Origin: Bdellovibrio bacteriovorus
GTDB lineage: Bacteria > Bdellovibrionota > Bdellovibrionia > Bdellovibrionales > Bdellovibrionaceae
Direction of reading: 5' to 3'
Assembly: GCF_001592755.1 (NCBI RefSeq)
Contig: NZ_LUKF01000017.1
Location: forward strand, 62,001-126,000
Length of the DNA: 64,000 bases
The position numbers and the translations under genes are program-made. Shown in pieces: positions 32,866-42,508 of this stretch. Each line of letters opens with the position of its first letter. Position 1 is the stretch's first letter. Under the pieces are notes generated by a model. The model saw only the letters and a list, made by a program, of their open reading frames with translations. It made no database searches and was not told where the DNA came from.

Positions 32866-34839
32866 ATGGACTCGCGCAAACGCTCTTACTCTCGCTCCGC
32901 ATCTGATAAACATCTCATTGCTGAACAGCCTGGAATGGTCCTTCTTATTTCAGGCTTTTTATTGGCGTTTTTCATTGGCTATACAACGAAGTCATTGTTG
33001 TCGCCCTCGCGTGTAGCGGCCCGAATTGAAAAAGCAGCGAGCCACATTCACAAAGACATCAAAGTCACTTTCAACTCGGCCCACTTTAGTTTGGCTGATG
33101 GAATTCTTCCACGTATCGCGGTGATTATCACCGGTGTGCGTATGGAGTCCGCAAAAGAATGTTGGGGAGCTCCGGTTCTTGAAGTGGATGAGTTGCGTTT
33201 GCCATTTTCGTTTTTGAATGTTTTGAGAGGCCGTGGTCCGATAAAGAATATTGAAGCCAATCTTGTGCAATTGAATCTACGAAATAGTATTAAAGATTGT
33301 GCTGCCGAAGAGTCAGAGCAAATGCAAGAAAACGGGACTGTTGCAGCGCCGCTGGTGAGCTTAACTCCGTCAGAGCCTTCAACGAAATACCGCAATGACA
33401 TCAGTGGAGTTTTCGTACAAAAACTGCGCATCACCGCAGAAAAGTACCCGCAGTATTATTCTGAACTTTTGAATTTTGCCGTGAAGGTGAAATCTTTCGA
33501 ACCCCGCGTGATCGAACTCACGGCGAAAAGTCATCTGCTGAAAGACGATCAGGTCGGAGACTATCTTTCCCATGCTAATTTGTACATGCAGTACAAAGAA
33601 TCCCCTGAAGCCACTGTGCAGACGCATTTCTTCGGAAACTGGCGCGAAGGGCATTACAGTATTATCGCCAACTACACCATTGATGACCGCATGCTGGCCA
33701 TCGAGTCGGACTTAAAACACATTCCTTTAAGTCAAATCTTGGGCATTCTTCAAAAGTACAACCTGGCTTCAAAGGATTTAAACGGTCGTCAAGTGTGGAT
33801 CTCTTCTAAGGCTCGCATGATGGGAGCTCTTGATGATCTTTACAAGATTCCTTTGGAAGTGCGTGATTTAAGACTTGAAGGCGACCTGGGTGAAATGAAG
33901 GTCGATAAAATCGACATCACAGCTTTAGAGCCTTTGAAATATTCGCCAATTATCGTGGATGTAAAGAGGCTGGATATTGCAAAGCTCTTAGTGCTGTTGA
34001 ATCGTCCTAAGGACACAAGTGTTCTAGGGGATCTTGGAAGCTTCACGGGCCGCGCCGAAATTCATTCGGATCGGAAGATGAAAATGTCCGGAGAACATCG
34101 CGGGCTGGAATTCGTATTTTCAAATAAAGGCCAAAGAGAAACACAAGTCATCGAAAACATGGTGGGTGATATCAGTCTTGATGGCGATACCTGGAACTTT
34201 CAAGTAAAGCGTGTTGAACCACGTGGCGGCGTTTTCATCGGGGATGTGAAAGTCAAAGCGGACCGTGATTTTGAAGAGATCGATATCAAAGCGGGTGTGG
34301 ATGAAATTTCTTTTGCAGCCCCGGTGCAAAGCTTGATGACCAATGGTGGAGAAGTCGGTCTTGTCAGCATCGATGGCGATATTCGTTTAAAAAAAGGACA
34401 GCTGGATTTCTTAAAAGGCCTTGTGCGTGTCGACGCCATGAATGTCGAAGGCATGCAGTTTAATAAAACCAAAGCGACTTTGGATTGGGCTCATGGCGAA
34501 GTTCAACTTAACACCCAGGTCCGCACACTGAAAGTCAGTGACACCTCTGCGGGAGCTGGAATTTTAAAGCAAGTAACGGAACCTGCATGGTGGAACGGAA
34601 ATACTTTAACCATGTCCGACCTGACGGGGCAGTTTCAGTTTAAAAGTCTTCAGAATTTAACGTGGAAGAACTTCCAAGCGCACACCAGTAGAAACGGTCG
34701 ATTGCTGACAGAGGGATCATGGAATGAGGAAGGCCGCTTAAAGGGTCAAGTGCACAATCGCGAAGGCAAAGTTCATCGTCGCTGGATCATTGAGGGAACT
34801 CGTGAGACGCCGGTGTTTGTTGAGGATAAGAGGAAGTGA
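32866..34839 (+). CDS. AsmA-like single-pass membrane protein
   Basis: 657 residues. One N-terminal transmembrane helix (about 26-45, VLLISGFLLAFFIGYTTK) is followed by a long periplasmic part with repeated beta-strand pairs, including LPRIAVIITGVRM, KNIEANLVQLNLR and VSIDGDIRLKKGQL. This layout fits the AsmA/DUF3971 relatives of bridge-like lipid transporters; the assignment is by architecture, not a diagnostic motif. Its stop overlaps the start of a glycerophosphodiesterase gene, so a role in envelope lipid handling fits. Confidence 0.6.
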   Translation: MDSRKRSYSRSASDKHLIAEQPGMVLLISGFLLAFFIGYTTKSLLSPSRVAARIEKAASHIHKDIKVTFNSAHFSLADGILPRIAVIITGVRMESAKECWGAPVLEVDELRLPFSFLNVLRGRGPIKNIEANLVQLNLRNSIKDCAAEESEQMQENGTVAAPLVSLTPSEPSTKYRNDISGVFVQKLRITAEKYPQYYSELLNFAVKVKSFEPRVIELTAKSHLLKDDQVGDYLSHANLYMQYKESPEATVQTHFFGNWREGHYSIIANYTIDDRMLAIESDLKHIPLSQILGILQKYNLASKDLNGRQVWISSKARMMGALDDLYKIPLEVRDLRLEGDLGEMKVDKIDITALEPLKYSPIIVDVKRLDIAKLLVLLNRPKDTSVLGDLGSFTGRAEIHSDRKMKMSGEHRGLEFVFSNKGQRETQVIENMVGDISLDGDTWNFQVKRVEPRGGVFIGDVKVKADRDFEEIDIKAGVDEISFAAPVQSLMTNGGEVGLVSIDGDIRLKKGQLDFLKGLVRVDAMNVEGMQFNKTKATLDWAHGEVQLNTQVRTLKVSDTSAGAGILKQVTEPAWWNGNTLTMSDLTGQFQFKSLQNLTWKNFQAHTSRNGRLLTEGSWNEEGRLKGQVHNREGKVHRRWIIEGTRETPVFVEDKRK

Positions 34840-35639
34840 TGATTTTTTTCGTCGCGCTCTTACTGCTGGGACTCTTTCTTTTCATAAAACACTTCACATG
34901 GAAAGCTTTACCTTGGCCAGAAGGTGCGGTGAAACCTCCTCCTTACCAAGGGCATCGAGGCTACTGGAAGGGTGGAGCTCAAGAAAACACTCTAGCGTCT
35001 TTTGAGGCAGCAAAACGACGGGGCCTGATGATGATCGAGTTGGACATCCGATTGTCTGGCGATGGTGTGCCGGTTGTTTTTCACGACACGGATTTGAAAC
35101 GCCTTAAAGAAATAGAAAAGATCGTTTTGCATATGACGGCGACAGAATTAAGAGCGGAAGCTGGAGCCCCCAGTCTTGAAGAGGTTTTTCAGTCTGAACT
35201 TATTCCTTCGTTTATCAATATCGAATTGAAGACTTCAGCCATGTGGGATGGAACTTTAGAAAGAGCTGTCGCTGATTTAATTAAAAAATATAAAATGGAA
35301 AAGCGGGTCCTCTTTTCAAGCTTTAACCCTTTATCTTTATGGAGACTCAGTCGTCTTCTGCCACAGGTCCCGCGCGCGCTTTTAGCAACGCAAGAAGAAG
35401 AACCAGAAAATAAAATCTATTTAAAGCATCTGTGGCTGGCACCCTATGTGCGTATTCACGCTTTGCATTTGGATTATCACTATGTCAGTGTCGAAGACTT
35501 AAAGCGGTGGCAGAAAAGAAAAGTGCCAGTGGCGCTCTGGACGGTGAATGATAAAGAAAAGGCCGAAGCTTACTTAAAGGCGGGAGCTTTGAGTATCATT
35601 TCAGATACGTTAGGAGAAAAGCCCTCAGCAAATCTGTGA
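34839..35639 (+). CDS. Glycerophosphodiester phosphodiesterase
   Basis: About 266 residues. The GDPD TIM-barrel motifs are complete: GHRGYWKGGAQENTLASFEA, MMIELDIRLSGDGVPVVFHD (Glu/Asp metal ligands and the catalytic His), FINIELKT and VALWTVND. It hydrolyses deacylated phospholipids to sn-glycerol-3-phosphate and an alcohol. One N-terminal hydrophobic stretch (FFVALLLLGLFLFI) suggests membrane anchoring. The ATG at 34839 follows AGGA by four nt; a GTG three bases earlier is the alternative. Confidence 0.93.
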   Translation: MIFFVALLLLGLFLFIKHFTWKALPWPEGAVKPPPYQGHRGYWKGGAQENTLASFEAAKRRGLMMIELDIRLSGDGVPVVFHDTDLKRLKEIEKIVLHMTATELRAEAGAPSLEEVFQSELIPSFINIELKTSAMWDGTLERAVADLIKKYKMEKRVLFSSFNPLSLWRLSRLLPQVPRALLATQEEEPENKIYLKHLWLAPYVRIHALHLDYHYVSVEDLKRWQKRKVPVALWTVNDKEKAEAYLKAGALSIISDTLGEKPSANL

Positions 35640-35659
35640 AGGCTTTCCGATAAAAACAA

Positions 35660-35896
35660 TTAAGAATTTTGTGTTTCTGTTTGTTTTTGCGATTGAGTCG
35701 TTTGTTGAGACGTGTGGTTCACTTGTTTGTGATCCTGGATGTCTTTTGGATCCACGTCGATTTCATTAAGACCTTGTTTAAAACCACGGATGGCTTTACC
35801 CAAACCTTGTCCCAATTGTGGAAGACGGCTTGGTCCAAAGAAAATCAAACCAAGAATTGCAAGAAGTAGAATGTGCGTAAGGCTAAACTCACCCAT
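35660..35896 (-). CDS. tatA: Sec-independent translocase TatA/TatE subunit
   Basis: 78 residues. One N-terminal transmembrane helix (LTHILLLAILGLIFFGPSRL) carries the TatA FGP motif, followed by the amphipathic helix LGQGLGKAIRGFKQGLNEI and a polar, Gln/Thr-rich tail. TatA oligomers form the channel for folded protein export. The start is fixed by GGGAGG upstream of the ATG at 35896; the longer frame has no such site. TatB and TatC are not in the window. Confidence 0.92.
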   Translation of the reverse strand: MGEFSLTHILLLAILGLIFFGPSRLPQLGQGLGKAIRGFKQGLNEIDVDPKDIQDHKQVNHTSQQTTQSQKQTETQNS

Positions 35897-35971
35897 GGGG
35901 TTCCTCCCAGAAATTTCTTTAAGAATACACTTTTTAGACCTGTCTGGGAGGAAAATCAACGAGAACGGCGG

Positions 35972-36448
35972 TTATTCGACGGGCATTTCGACGATTTCAA
36001 CCTGATCCGCGTCAGAGGCTTCTTGTTCTAAAGCGTTTGGAGCGTCTTCAGAGCCCACTGTAACAACTTTCGTGCCTTCAGATACTGTCTGTACCGGGGC
36101 TGTTTCCGTTGTAATAGCGGTTCTGCCAGGAAGTTCTTTAGCAATACCTTTAACTGGTCGAGCAGCTTGAACCTCTTTAACTGTCGGAGCTGAGTTTTTT
36201 GCGGATTTCTTTCCGCCCATCTTTTTCAACTCTTTATCGTATTTGGCTTTCAGCTCAGAAAGCTCTTTTTGATAGTTTTTTCGGATTTCTTCGACCTGGT
36301 TGTTGCGAGCCTCTGTGATACACGCAGAGTAAGTTTGCATCGCGATTTCTTTAGCGGAAGCGCGGCATGTAAGCTCAGCGGAAGTCTGCTGAGTAAAAGC
36401 ATTCGCACCAAACAAGATTGTCGCAAAAAATGAAAGAATCGTTTTCAT
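35972..36448 (-). CDS. Secreted helical protein, unknown function
   Basis: 158 residues. An N-terminal signal peptide (MKTILSFFATILFGANAF) is followed by a highly charged helical stretch at about 50-85 (VEEIRKNYQKELSELKAKYD) likely to form a coiled coil, then a Pro/Ala/Thr/Glu-rich disordered tail. Two Cys (residues about 28 and 43) flank a conserved-looking helix and may pair in the periplasm. GGGGTAAC acts as Shine-Dalgarno. No family recognised. It shares strand with tatA but a 75-nt gap separates them. Confidence 0.75.
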   Translation of the reverse strand: MKTILSFFATILFGANAFTQQTSAELTCRASAKEIAMQTYSACITEARNNQVEEIRKNYQKELSELKAKYDKELKKMGGKKSAKNSAPTVKEVQAARPVKGIAKELPGRTAITTETAPVQTVSEGTKVVTVGSEDAPNALEQEASDADQVEIVEMPVE

Positions 36449-36643
36449 AAGTTACCCCATTCAACAGGGCTTCCTAATCCAAGATCCGTGCCGCGCCCTT
36501 GTTGCTCAAGAGGCCTTTTAAACCTGAGTTCCTTGTGTTTTTTACATTGGTGTACAGACAATTGGCGTCCCTAAAGCGACTGCCCAATTACATATGGCGT
36601 GCGGGTAGAGCCCAGTTAAAATTAAAGGACGACGGGGGTCGCC

Positions 36644-37546
36644 GTGAAAGTGCTGCTCGCCTTACTTATTGGTTTAATCATAAATATCTCCTATGCCCAA
36701 GACACTTTTGTGCAAAGAAGTAATCGGCCTACCGTGCCTTGGGCCGTGACGGATCTTCCTCCCTTTTATGTTCTATCAGGCCCGCATGCTGGGGAAGGCC
36801 GCATAGATCGAATCCGTGTGTTGATTCAAAAAGAAATTCCCGAGCTTCAGTTTGTGGATATGAATATCGGCATCGGTCGCGCCGTCGAATTGTGGAAGAT
36901 GAATAAAGAAGTTTGCTTCGGATCGGCTTTGAAAACCAAAGAACGCATGCGCTGGGCTTACTTCACTGTCTCTGCATTTCAGCCGGGTAGCGAGCTGATG
37001 CTTGTAACAATGAACCGCGCTTTATTAGAAACGCCGGCGAAAAAAGTGTCCTTGAAAAAGCTTCTCCGAGAGAATCGTTGGAAAGGCTTCATCCCGATGG
37101 AGAGATCCTACGGCGAGAACGTCGATAAAATCATCAAAGATAACTATGTTTTGGTGGACGCCAAAGAGTCTCGGACTTTAACCCCAGACTTCGGCAGCAT
37201 TCTTAAAGTGGTCGCCAAAAAAAGATATGACTTCACGATTGAGTATTCTTCGGTAGTCAACGCTTACAACGCGCGCAATATCACCGAACCGGCTTTGATG
37301 ATGAAGCCAATCCTAGAGTCGACGGGCTATGTACCGCTTTATTTTGCATGTACGAAAAATGACTGGGGTCGAAGCGTGGTGCAAAAGGTGGATCAAGCTA
37401 TGCAGAAAATCGCGCCGACCAAAGAATATCAAGAAGCCATCGAGGCCTGGATGGAGCCTCAGACTTTGAAGAAGAATCACGAGGCCCTGCAAGAGTTTTA
37501 TCATCGCAGGGCTCAGGGACCGTGGAATACTCTTAACGACGAATAG
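36644..37546 (+). CDS. Periplasmic solute-binding protein (TIGR02285-like)
   Basis: 300 residues, GTG start after GGGGG. Signal peptide MKVLLALLIGLIINISYAQ. The mature protein resembles family 3 extracellular solute-binding proteins of the TIGR02285 branch: VPWAVTDLPPFYVLSGPHAG, a short RIDRIRVLIQKEIP and CFGSALKTKERMRWAYFT. It probably binds an amino acid or similar small ligand. No transporter permease sits beside it on the same strand; its end overlaps oppC of the opposite strand by 14 nt. Confidence 0.78.
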   Translation: MKVLLALLIGLIINISYAQDTFVQRSNRPTVPWAVTDLPPFYVLSGPHAGEGRIDRIRVLIQKEIPELQFVDMNIGIGRAVELWKMNKEVCFGSALKTKERMRWAYFTVSAFQPGSELMLVTMNRALLETPAKKVSLKKLLRENRWKGFIPMERSYGENVDKIIKDNYVLVDAKESRTLTPDFGSILKVVAKKRYDFTIEYSSVVNAYNARNITEPALMMKPILESTGYVPLYFACTKNDWGRSVVQKVDQAMQKIAPTKEYQEAIEAWMEPQTLKKNHEALQEFYHRRAQGPWNTLNDE

Positions 37547-38750
37547 CTTTTGGATCAATGGCGTTTTGTAAGCCGTCGCCAAGATAGTTAAAGCTGATAG
37601 TCGTGATAAGGATCATCACACCGGGAAGAATGGCTAAGAACGGAGCTTGGTAAATAAGTTCTTGCGCATTGTTAAGCATATTTCCCCAGCTTGGCATCGG
37701 CGGCATGATACCCAATCCAAGGAAACTTAAAGCAGCTTCAAACAGGATGGATTCGCCCACGCCCAAAGTGATGGAAACCAGAATGGGAGCAATCACGTTC
37801 GGGAACATGTGACGTACGATGATGGTGCTGTCTTTTGCGCCGAGTGTTCTTGCGGCTAAGACGAACTCACGCTCACGAATTGAAAGAATACTTCCTCGCA
37901 CTAAGCGCGCGACCGTCATCCAAGAGAAAATACAAAGGATGATGATCATCTTAAAGACACTCTCATTCGATGTGCTTACCAAAGCTTTCAGCCAAGGGAT
38001 CTTAGTCAAATCGATGGCGGCAATCACGATAAGAACCGGGATGTGCGGTAAAGAAAGAAGGGCATCCGTGACACGCATTAAAACAGTGTCAATCAGTCCG
38101 CCATAGAAGCCCGCGATACTGCCGATAAGAAGTCCCACCAAAGCAGAGGCGATGGCGACAAGGACGCCGACACCCATAGAAACGCGCGTTCCATAGACCA
38201 GACGAATGAAAACATCGCGGCCCAATTCATCTGTTCCAAAAAGATGGAAGGTCTCAAAGTTTTTAAATAATGAAATCAAGCCTGTAGCTTCTGCCAGGTT
38301 CAAAGATTCAAGATGAGATACGGCTTGTTTTACATCTTGAGCCGCTAGCTCATAAATCGCATCGGCCTCTGCAACTTGCACAATGCCTTTTTCGATAAGG
38401 GCTTTTTGAATTTTATCAGCGGTCTCTGGATGGACCGTGATGTAGCGTTCGATATCAGTTTCACGAACGTCTTGACCTACTTGCGCCGTTGTCATGGGCG
38501 CTAAATAACGGTTTCCTACGTTCTGTGCATCGGGGTCTAAATCTGTGATGCTTTGAATTTGATTTGCAAAGATCGCAATCAGCATCAGGAAACTGATAAC
38601 AACAGCACCGGCTACGGCTGCTTTATGCTCCATAAACTGCGTAAGCACCATTTTCCACATGGGCTGGGCTTTTTCAATTTTGGCGCGTTCCTCAAGGGAA
38701 AGGCCGGTGTCGATTTCAATTTCATTCATTGTGATTTCATTTGAACTCAT
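37533..38750 (-). CDS. oppC: Oligopeptide ABC transporter permease OppC, with insertion
   Basis: 405 residues, about 100 more than usual OppC/DppC. The last two thirds are a standard permease: FGTDELGRDVFIRLVYGTRV, six membrane helices, and the EAA loop LAARTLGAKDSTIIVRHMFP. The excess lies in the first periplasmic loop (residues about 70-165), a hydrophilic helical insert including VHPETADKIQKALIEKG. The partner permease OppB precedes it with an 11-nt gap. It forms half of the inner-membrane channel for peptides. Last gene of the sohB-opp operon. Confidence 0.92.
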   Translation of the reverse strand: MSSNEITMNEIEIDTGLSLEERAKIEKAQPMWKMVLTQFMEHKAAVAGAVVISFLMLIAIFANQIQSITDLDPDAQNVGNRYLAPMTTAQVGQDVRETDIERYITVHPETADKIQKALIEKGIVQVAEADAIYELAAQDVKQAVSHLESLNLAEATGLISLFKNFETFHLFGTDELGRDVFIRLVYGTRVSMGVGVLVAIASALVGLLIGSIAGFYGGLIDTVLMRVTDALLSLPHIPVLIVIAAIDLTKIPWLKALVSTSNESVFKMIIILCIFSWMTVARLVRGSILSIREREFVLAARTLGAKDSTIIVRHMFPNVIAPILVSITLGVGESILFEAALSFLGLGIMPPMPSWGNMLNNAQELIYQAPFLAILPGVMILITTISFNYLGDGLQNAIDPKAIRR

Positions 38751-38761
38751 CGTCTTAGCCC

Positions 38762-39733
38762 TTATTGGTACGAAATTCTTGGATCTGCAAATCCATACAA
38801 GATGTCAGCAAGAAGATTCGCCAAAAGAACCATGCTGACAGAGATAACAAAAGAAATCATCGCGACATTGTAGTCGTTACCGATGATGGAGTCGTAAACC
38901 AGTTTACCCACACCTTGGTAAGCAAAAACGGTTTCCGTTAAAATTGCACCCGAGAAAAGACCCGAGAAACTTAACGCCAGGATCGTGATCAAAGGAATCA
39001 AAGCATTGCGGAATCCGTGTTGCCAGATCACGCGACGACGCGAAAGACCTTTGGCGCGGGCCGTGCGGATAAAATCATTTCTCATGGCTTCAAGCATTGC
39101 CGAACGAGTGAAGCGAGAAAAACGACCAATCTGTTGAATAGCTAAACTGAGAACCGGAAGAATGAGATAGACAGAACGATCCGCAAGATCCGCCCAAAAA
39201 CCCATAGGGCCCGCACCAATAGTTTGAGTGCCGCCCGCAGGAAGAATAGGTATCTTCACGGCGAAAATAATAATCAAAACAATCGCTAGCCAGAAAGAGG
39301 GAATGGAGATGCCGGCAAAAGAGAAAAGATTCACGAAGTAATCTGTCTTACTTCCTGGTTTCAGCGCCGAAATCACACCCAGCGGTATTGCGATCAATAA
39401 CGAAAGTGCCAAGGAGGCAAAAGAAAGAATAAATGTGTTCCAAAGGCGAGGCCCCATAAGTTCTTGAACAGGAACACGGTAGGTACGGCTGTAACCCAAA
39501 TCACCTTGGGCGATAGAAGCCACCCAGTTTGCGTATCTTTTGTAAACGGGCTGGTCTAAACCATACAAAGCTTTCAGACGGGCTACGTCTTCAGCAGTGA
39601 TCTTAGGATTCGAAGCGACCATCATGTCTACAGGATCCCCGGGCATTAAGCTCATCAAATAAAAACACACGTACGAAAGCACGGCAATCACAGCGAGTGT
39701 TTGTAAGATTCTACGGGTAATAAATGTAGTCAT
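38762..39733 (-). CDS. oppB: Oligopeptide ABC transporter permease OppB
   Basis: 323 residues, six membrane helices, normal OppB/DppB length. Signatures: N-terminal RRILQTLAVIAVLSYVCFYL, LYGLDQPVYKRYANW, and the EAA loop RTARAKGLSRRRVIWQHGFR that contacts the ATPases. The C-terminus AFADPRISYQ-like (GFADPRISYQ) is typical. Shine-Dalgarno GAGGAA. It lies between oppA and oppC. Confidence 0.95.
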   Translation of the reverse strand: MTTFITRRILQTLAVIAVLSYVCFYLMSLMPGDPVDMMVASNPKITAEDVARLKALYGLDQPVYKRYANWVASIAQGDLGYSRTYRVPVQELMGPRLWNTFILSFASLALSLLIAIPLGVISALKPGSKTDYFVNLFSFAGISIPSFWLAIVLIIIFAVKIPILPAGGTQTIGAGPMGFWADLADRSVYLILPVLSLAIQQIGRFSRFTRSAMLEAMRNDFIRTARAKGLSRRRVIWQHGFRNALIPLITILALSFSGLFSGAILTETVFAYQGVGKLVYDSIIGNDYNVAMISFVISVSMVLLANLLADILYGFADPRISYQ

Positions 39734-39792
39734 GATGGTTCCTCACTCAAAGCTCTGTCCTGAATTTCAAAACAGAGCCTTTAAAAAATATC

Positions 39793-41484
39793 TTAGTTCA
39801 ATGACCAGTCTTCTACGTTGTTAGTTTCGTAGAATTGGTGACCTGACATTTTGTAGTTTTTCAAATTCTTAGGCGTTACAGAAATGTCTGAACGGTAGTA
39901 AAGCGGAAGCACTGGAACATCCATTGTGTAGGCTTTCAAAATGTCATGAACAAGAGTGACGCGCTTTTGCGGGTTGAACTCGACATCCAAAGCATCCAAG
40001 TTTTTATCCACTGCTGGATTTGCCCAACCGTGGAAGTTTTGTCCAGACCAACCGTTAGAGTTGTTAGGAATTGCTTTAGAAGAAACCGTGGAACGGGGGC
40101 TGTTTTCAGGTGAAGACACCCAAGCAAACAAGGCCAATCCGTCGAACTTACGTTTTGTCATAGTTTCGGCGAAGAACACACGCGCCGGCTCGTTTTTCAC
40201 AAGAACTTCGATGCCCGCTTGTTTCCATTGATTTTGCAAATAAACCTGAACCAACTCACGAGTTTTATTTCCCGCTGTTGTTTGGAATACCAAAGAAAGA
40301 CGTTTGCCATCTTTTGCGCGGTATCCATCAGCACCCATTTTCCAGCCAGCTTCATCCAAAAGTTTACCGGCTTCACGCTTAGAATAGCGGTACACTGTGA
40401 CCACTTTAGGATCTGCCGTGAACCAAGGATCTTTCGGAGACAGGTTGTGAATCGCCACTTGTTGTTTGCCTTCGAAAAGAGCTTTTACCAAGTCATCGCG
40501 ATTGATGGAGTAAAGAAGAGCTTTACGTACACGCACATCTTTAAGAATCGGGTTGTCCAATTTAAGGTCGATGTGTTCGTAAGTCACGGACGGAACGAAG
40601 TGAACGTCATAAGGAAGGTTTTCTGTTTTAGCTTTCTTTTCAAAAGCCAAAGCCTGGTCGAAATCCAAACCCAAAGTAGAGATCATATCGATCGTGCCCG
40701 AACGAAGATTCGCTTCCATTGTTCCTGTATTAGGAATCAACTTCACGATGATTTTTTTGATCTGAGGTTGTTTGCCATAAAAATGAGGATTTGGAGCAAA
40801 CGCCACGTGCGATCCCAATTTCACTTCAGAAATCACGTAGGGTCCGTTGTAAAGACCTGGGTTTGTCGCGTTACGAACATAGTTTGAGTTCTTTTCGTAG
40901 CCCTCTTTTTGTTTTCCGTACTTATCAAAAACCGGCTTTTCGATATGAGTAGGAACCGGGAAGAACTGAGCTAATTGATAGAAATCCCATTTCGCCTTGT
41001 CGTATTTGAACGTACATTTCTTAGGATTTTTTGGATCAATGTCGATTTTTTCAACTTGCGTCCAATTTTCTTTTTCACCAACGCTGACGTTGTTGCTAGT
41101 GGCGATTGTGTGAGCTGTGATGAAGTCTTGGCAGATAACGGGTTTTCCATCACCCCATTTTGCACTCTCAAGAATCTCCCAAGTCGCAACAACTTTCTTT
41201 TTACCACCGTCATCGACGATCTTAGCCGTGCCCTTGTCCAAAGAAGGAATTTCTTTAGCCAATTGAGCGACCCATTTACCTTCTGGTGTCAGGTTCACTA
41301 AAGAGCGGCCTACCAAACGGTACATGTAAGCAGAAGCCGACATGGTCATGATCAACGGATTCATCGTCTCAAATTCTTGAGAGATTCCGATTTTAAGCTC
41401 ATTGTTAGATGGAGCAGCCAAGGCCTGACTTGTAAAGCCAACACCTGCTACCAGCATGAGTCCTTTCGCTAACTTATTCAACAT
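39793..41484 (-). CDS. oppA: Oligopeptide ABC transporter substrate-binding protein OppA
   Basis: 563 residues from the ATG at 41484, which has AAGGAG upstream and yields a signal peptide (MLNKLAKGLMLVAGVGFTSQ, cleaved after ALA). Family 5 binding protein: NELKIGISQEFETMNPLIMT, VATWEILESAKWGDGKPV, and LKDVRVRKALLYSINRDDLV. It captures peptides in the periplasm and delivers them to OppBC. It is encoded between oppF and oppB. Confidence 0.95.
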   Translation of the reverse strand: MLNKLAKGLMLVAGVGFTSQALAAPSNNELKIGISQEFETMNPLIMTMSASAYMYRLVGRSLVNLTPEGKWVAQLAKEIPSLDKGTAKIVDDGGKKKVVATWEILESAKWGDGKPVICQDFITAHTIATSNNVSVGEKENWTQVEKIDIDPKNPKKCTFKYDKAKWDFYQLAQFFPVPTHIEKPVFDKYGKQKEGYEKNSNYVRNATNPGLYNGPYVISEVKLGSHVAFAPNPHFYGKQPQIKKIIVKLIPNTGTMEANLRSGTIDMISTLGLDFDQALAFEKKAKTENLPYDVHFVPSVTYEHIDLKLDNPILKDVRVRKALLYSINRDDLVKALFEGKQQVAIHNLSPKDPWFTADPKVVTVYRYSKREAGKLLDEAGWKMGADGYRAKDGKRLSLVFQTTAGNKTRELVQVYLQNQWKQAGIEVLVKNEPARVFFAETMTKRKFDGLALFAWVSSPENSPRSTVSSKAIPNNSNGWSGQNFHGWANPAVDKNLDALDVEFNPQKRVTLVHDILKAYTMDVPVLPLYYRSDISVTPKNLKNYKMSGHQFYETNNVEDWSLN

Positions 41485-41522
41485 ACGTACTCCTTGTTGA
41501 TTAAAATAATTCCCAAAAATTA

Positions 41523-42494
41523 TTATTTTGCCGTCGTCAACCAACACGCCTTTTGATGCGTGCCTTCGCCCTCTAAAACTGGAATCTGTGAAGCACAGAC
41601 ATCCATCTTATGTGGGCAGCGCGGATGGAAAGTACAACCCGATGGTGGGTTGATCGGACTTGGAACTTCTCCACCCAAAGATTTCTTCATGACTTTTTTA
41701 CCGTGACCTACGCGAGGAATCGCACTGATCAAAGCTTGCGTGTAAGGATGTTTGGGATTGCTGAAAAGCTCGTCGCGGGAAGCGATTTCCACGATTTTAC
41801 CCAAGTACATCACCGCAATACGATCGCAAGTGTGTTCGATCACAGAAAGATCATGAGAGATAAAGATATAAGTCAGGTTTAATTTCTCTTGAAGGTCCTT
41901 CAGAAGATTCAAAATCTGCGCTTGGATCGAAACATCCAAGGCGCTGACAGGCTCGTCACAGATGATAAGTTCGGGATTCAAGGCGATGGCACGGGCGATA
42001 CTGATACGCTGACGTTGGCCCCCTGAAAACTCATGCGGGTAACGATTGACGTGGGCTTTGCGAAGTCCCACAAGTTCAATCAATTCCAAAACACGGGCAT
42101 TGCGTTCCGCCGGTGTCCCCACGTCGTGGATGTCCATCGGCTGACGAATGATTTGTCCTACGGTCATGCGTGGATCCAACGATGCATACGGATCTTGGAA
42201 AATCATCTGCATGTTTTTACGTTTTTTACGAAGAGCTTCGCCTTTTAAAGTTAAAAAGTCTTGCCCGTCAAAACTGATCGCACCACCTGTGGGCTCATAA
42301 AGACGAATCAAGGTGCGACCTAATGTGGATTTTCCACAGCCAGATTCGCCAACAAGACCTAAAGTTTCACCTTTACGAACATAAAGGGACACATCGTCGA
42401 CAGCTTTTACGCTAGCCACTTCACGCAGCAAAAGACCTTTGCGGATCGGGAAGTGCTTTTTAATGTTCTTTGCATCAAGAATGATATCGCTCAT
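41523..42494 (-). CDS. oppF: Oligopeptide ABC transporter ATPase OppF
   Basis: 323 residues. Walker A GESGCGKST, signature FSGGQRQR, Walker B LIICDEPVSALD and the H-loop FISHDLSV are intact. The C-terminal oligopeptide extension has the Cys motif GCTFHPRCPHKMDVC, which carries an iron-sulfur cluster in DppD/OppF relatives studied structurally. It pairs with OppD to power peptide import. 14 nt downstream of oppD. Confidence 0.95.
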   Translation of the reverse strand: MSDIILDAKNIKKHFPIRKGLLLREVASVKAVDDVSLYVRKGETLGLVGESGCGKSTLGRTLIRLYEPTGGAISFDGQDFLTLKGEALRKKRKNMQMIFQDPYASLDPRMTVGQIIRQPMDIHDVGTPAERNARVLELIELVGLRKAHVNRYPHEFSGGQRQRISIARAIALNPELIICDEPVSALDVSIQAQILNLLKDLQEKLNLTYIFISHDLSVIEHTCDRIAVMYLGKIVEIASRDELFSNPKHPYTQALISAIPRVGHGKKVMKKSLGGEVPSPINPPSGCTFHPRCPHKMDVCASQIPVLEGEGTHQKACWLTTAK

Positions 42495-42508
42495 TTTCTT
42501 CCCCGCAA

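Noticed and set aside
35621-35650. CCGATAA after the GDPD gene as a possible sigma-28 promoter
   Set aside because: It points into the antisense of tatA, has no TAAA box at the right distance and overlaps a weak hairpin.
40219-40887. 222-aa plus-strand ORF opposite oppA
   Set aside because: Antisense to a certain gene; composition (Phe, His, Arg, Ile rich) is typical of a shadow frame and no domain is visible.
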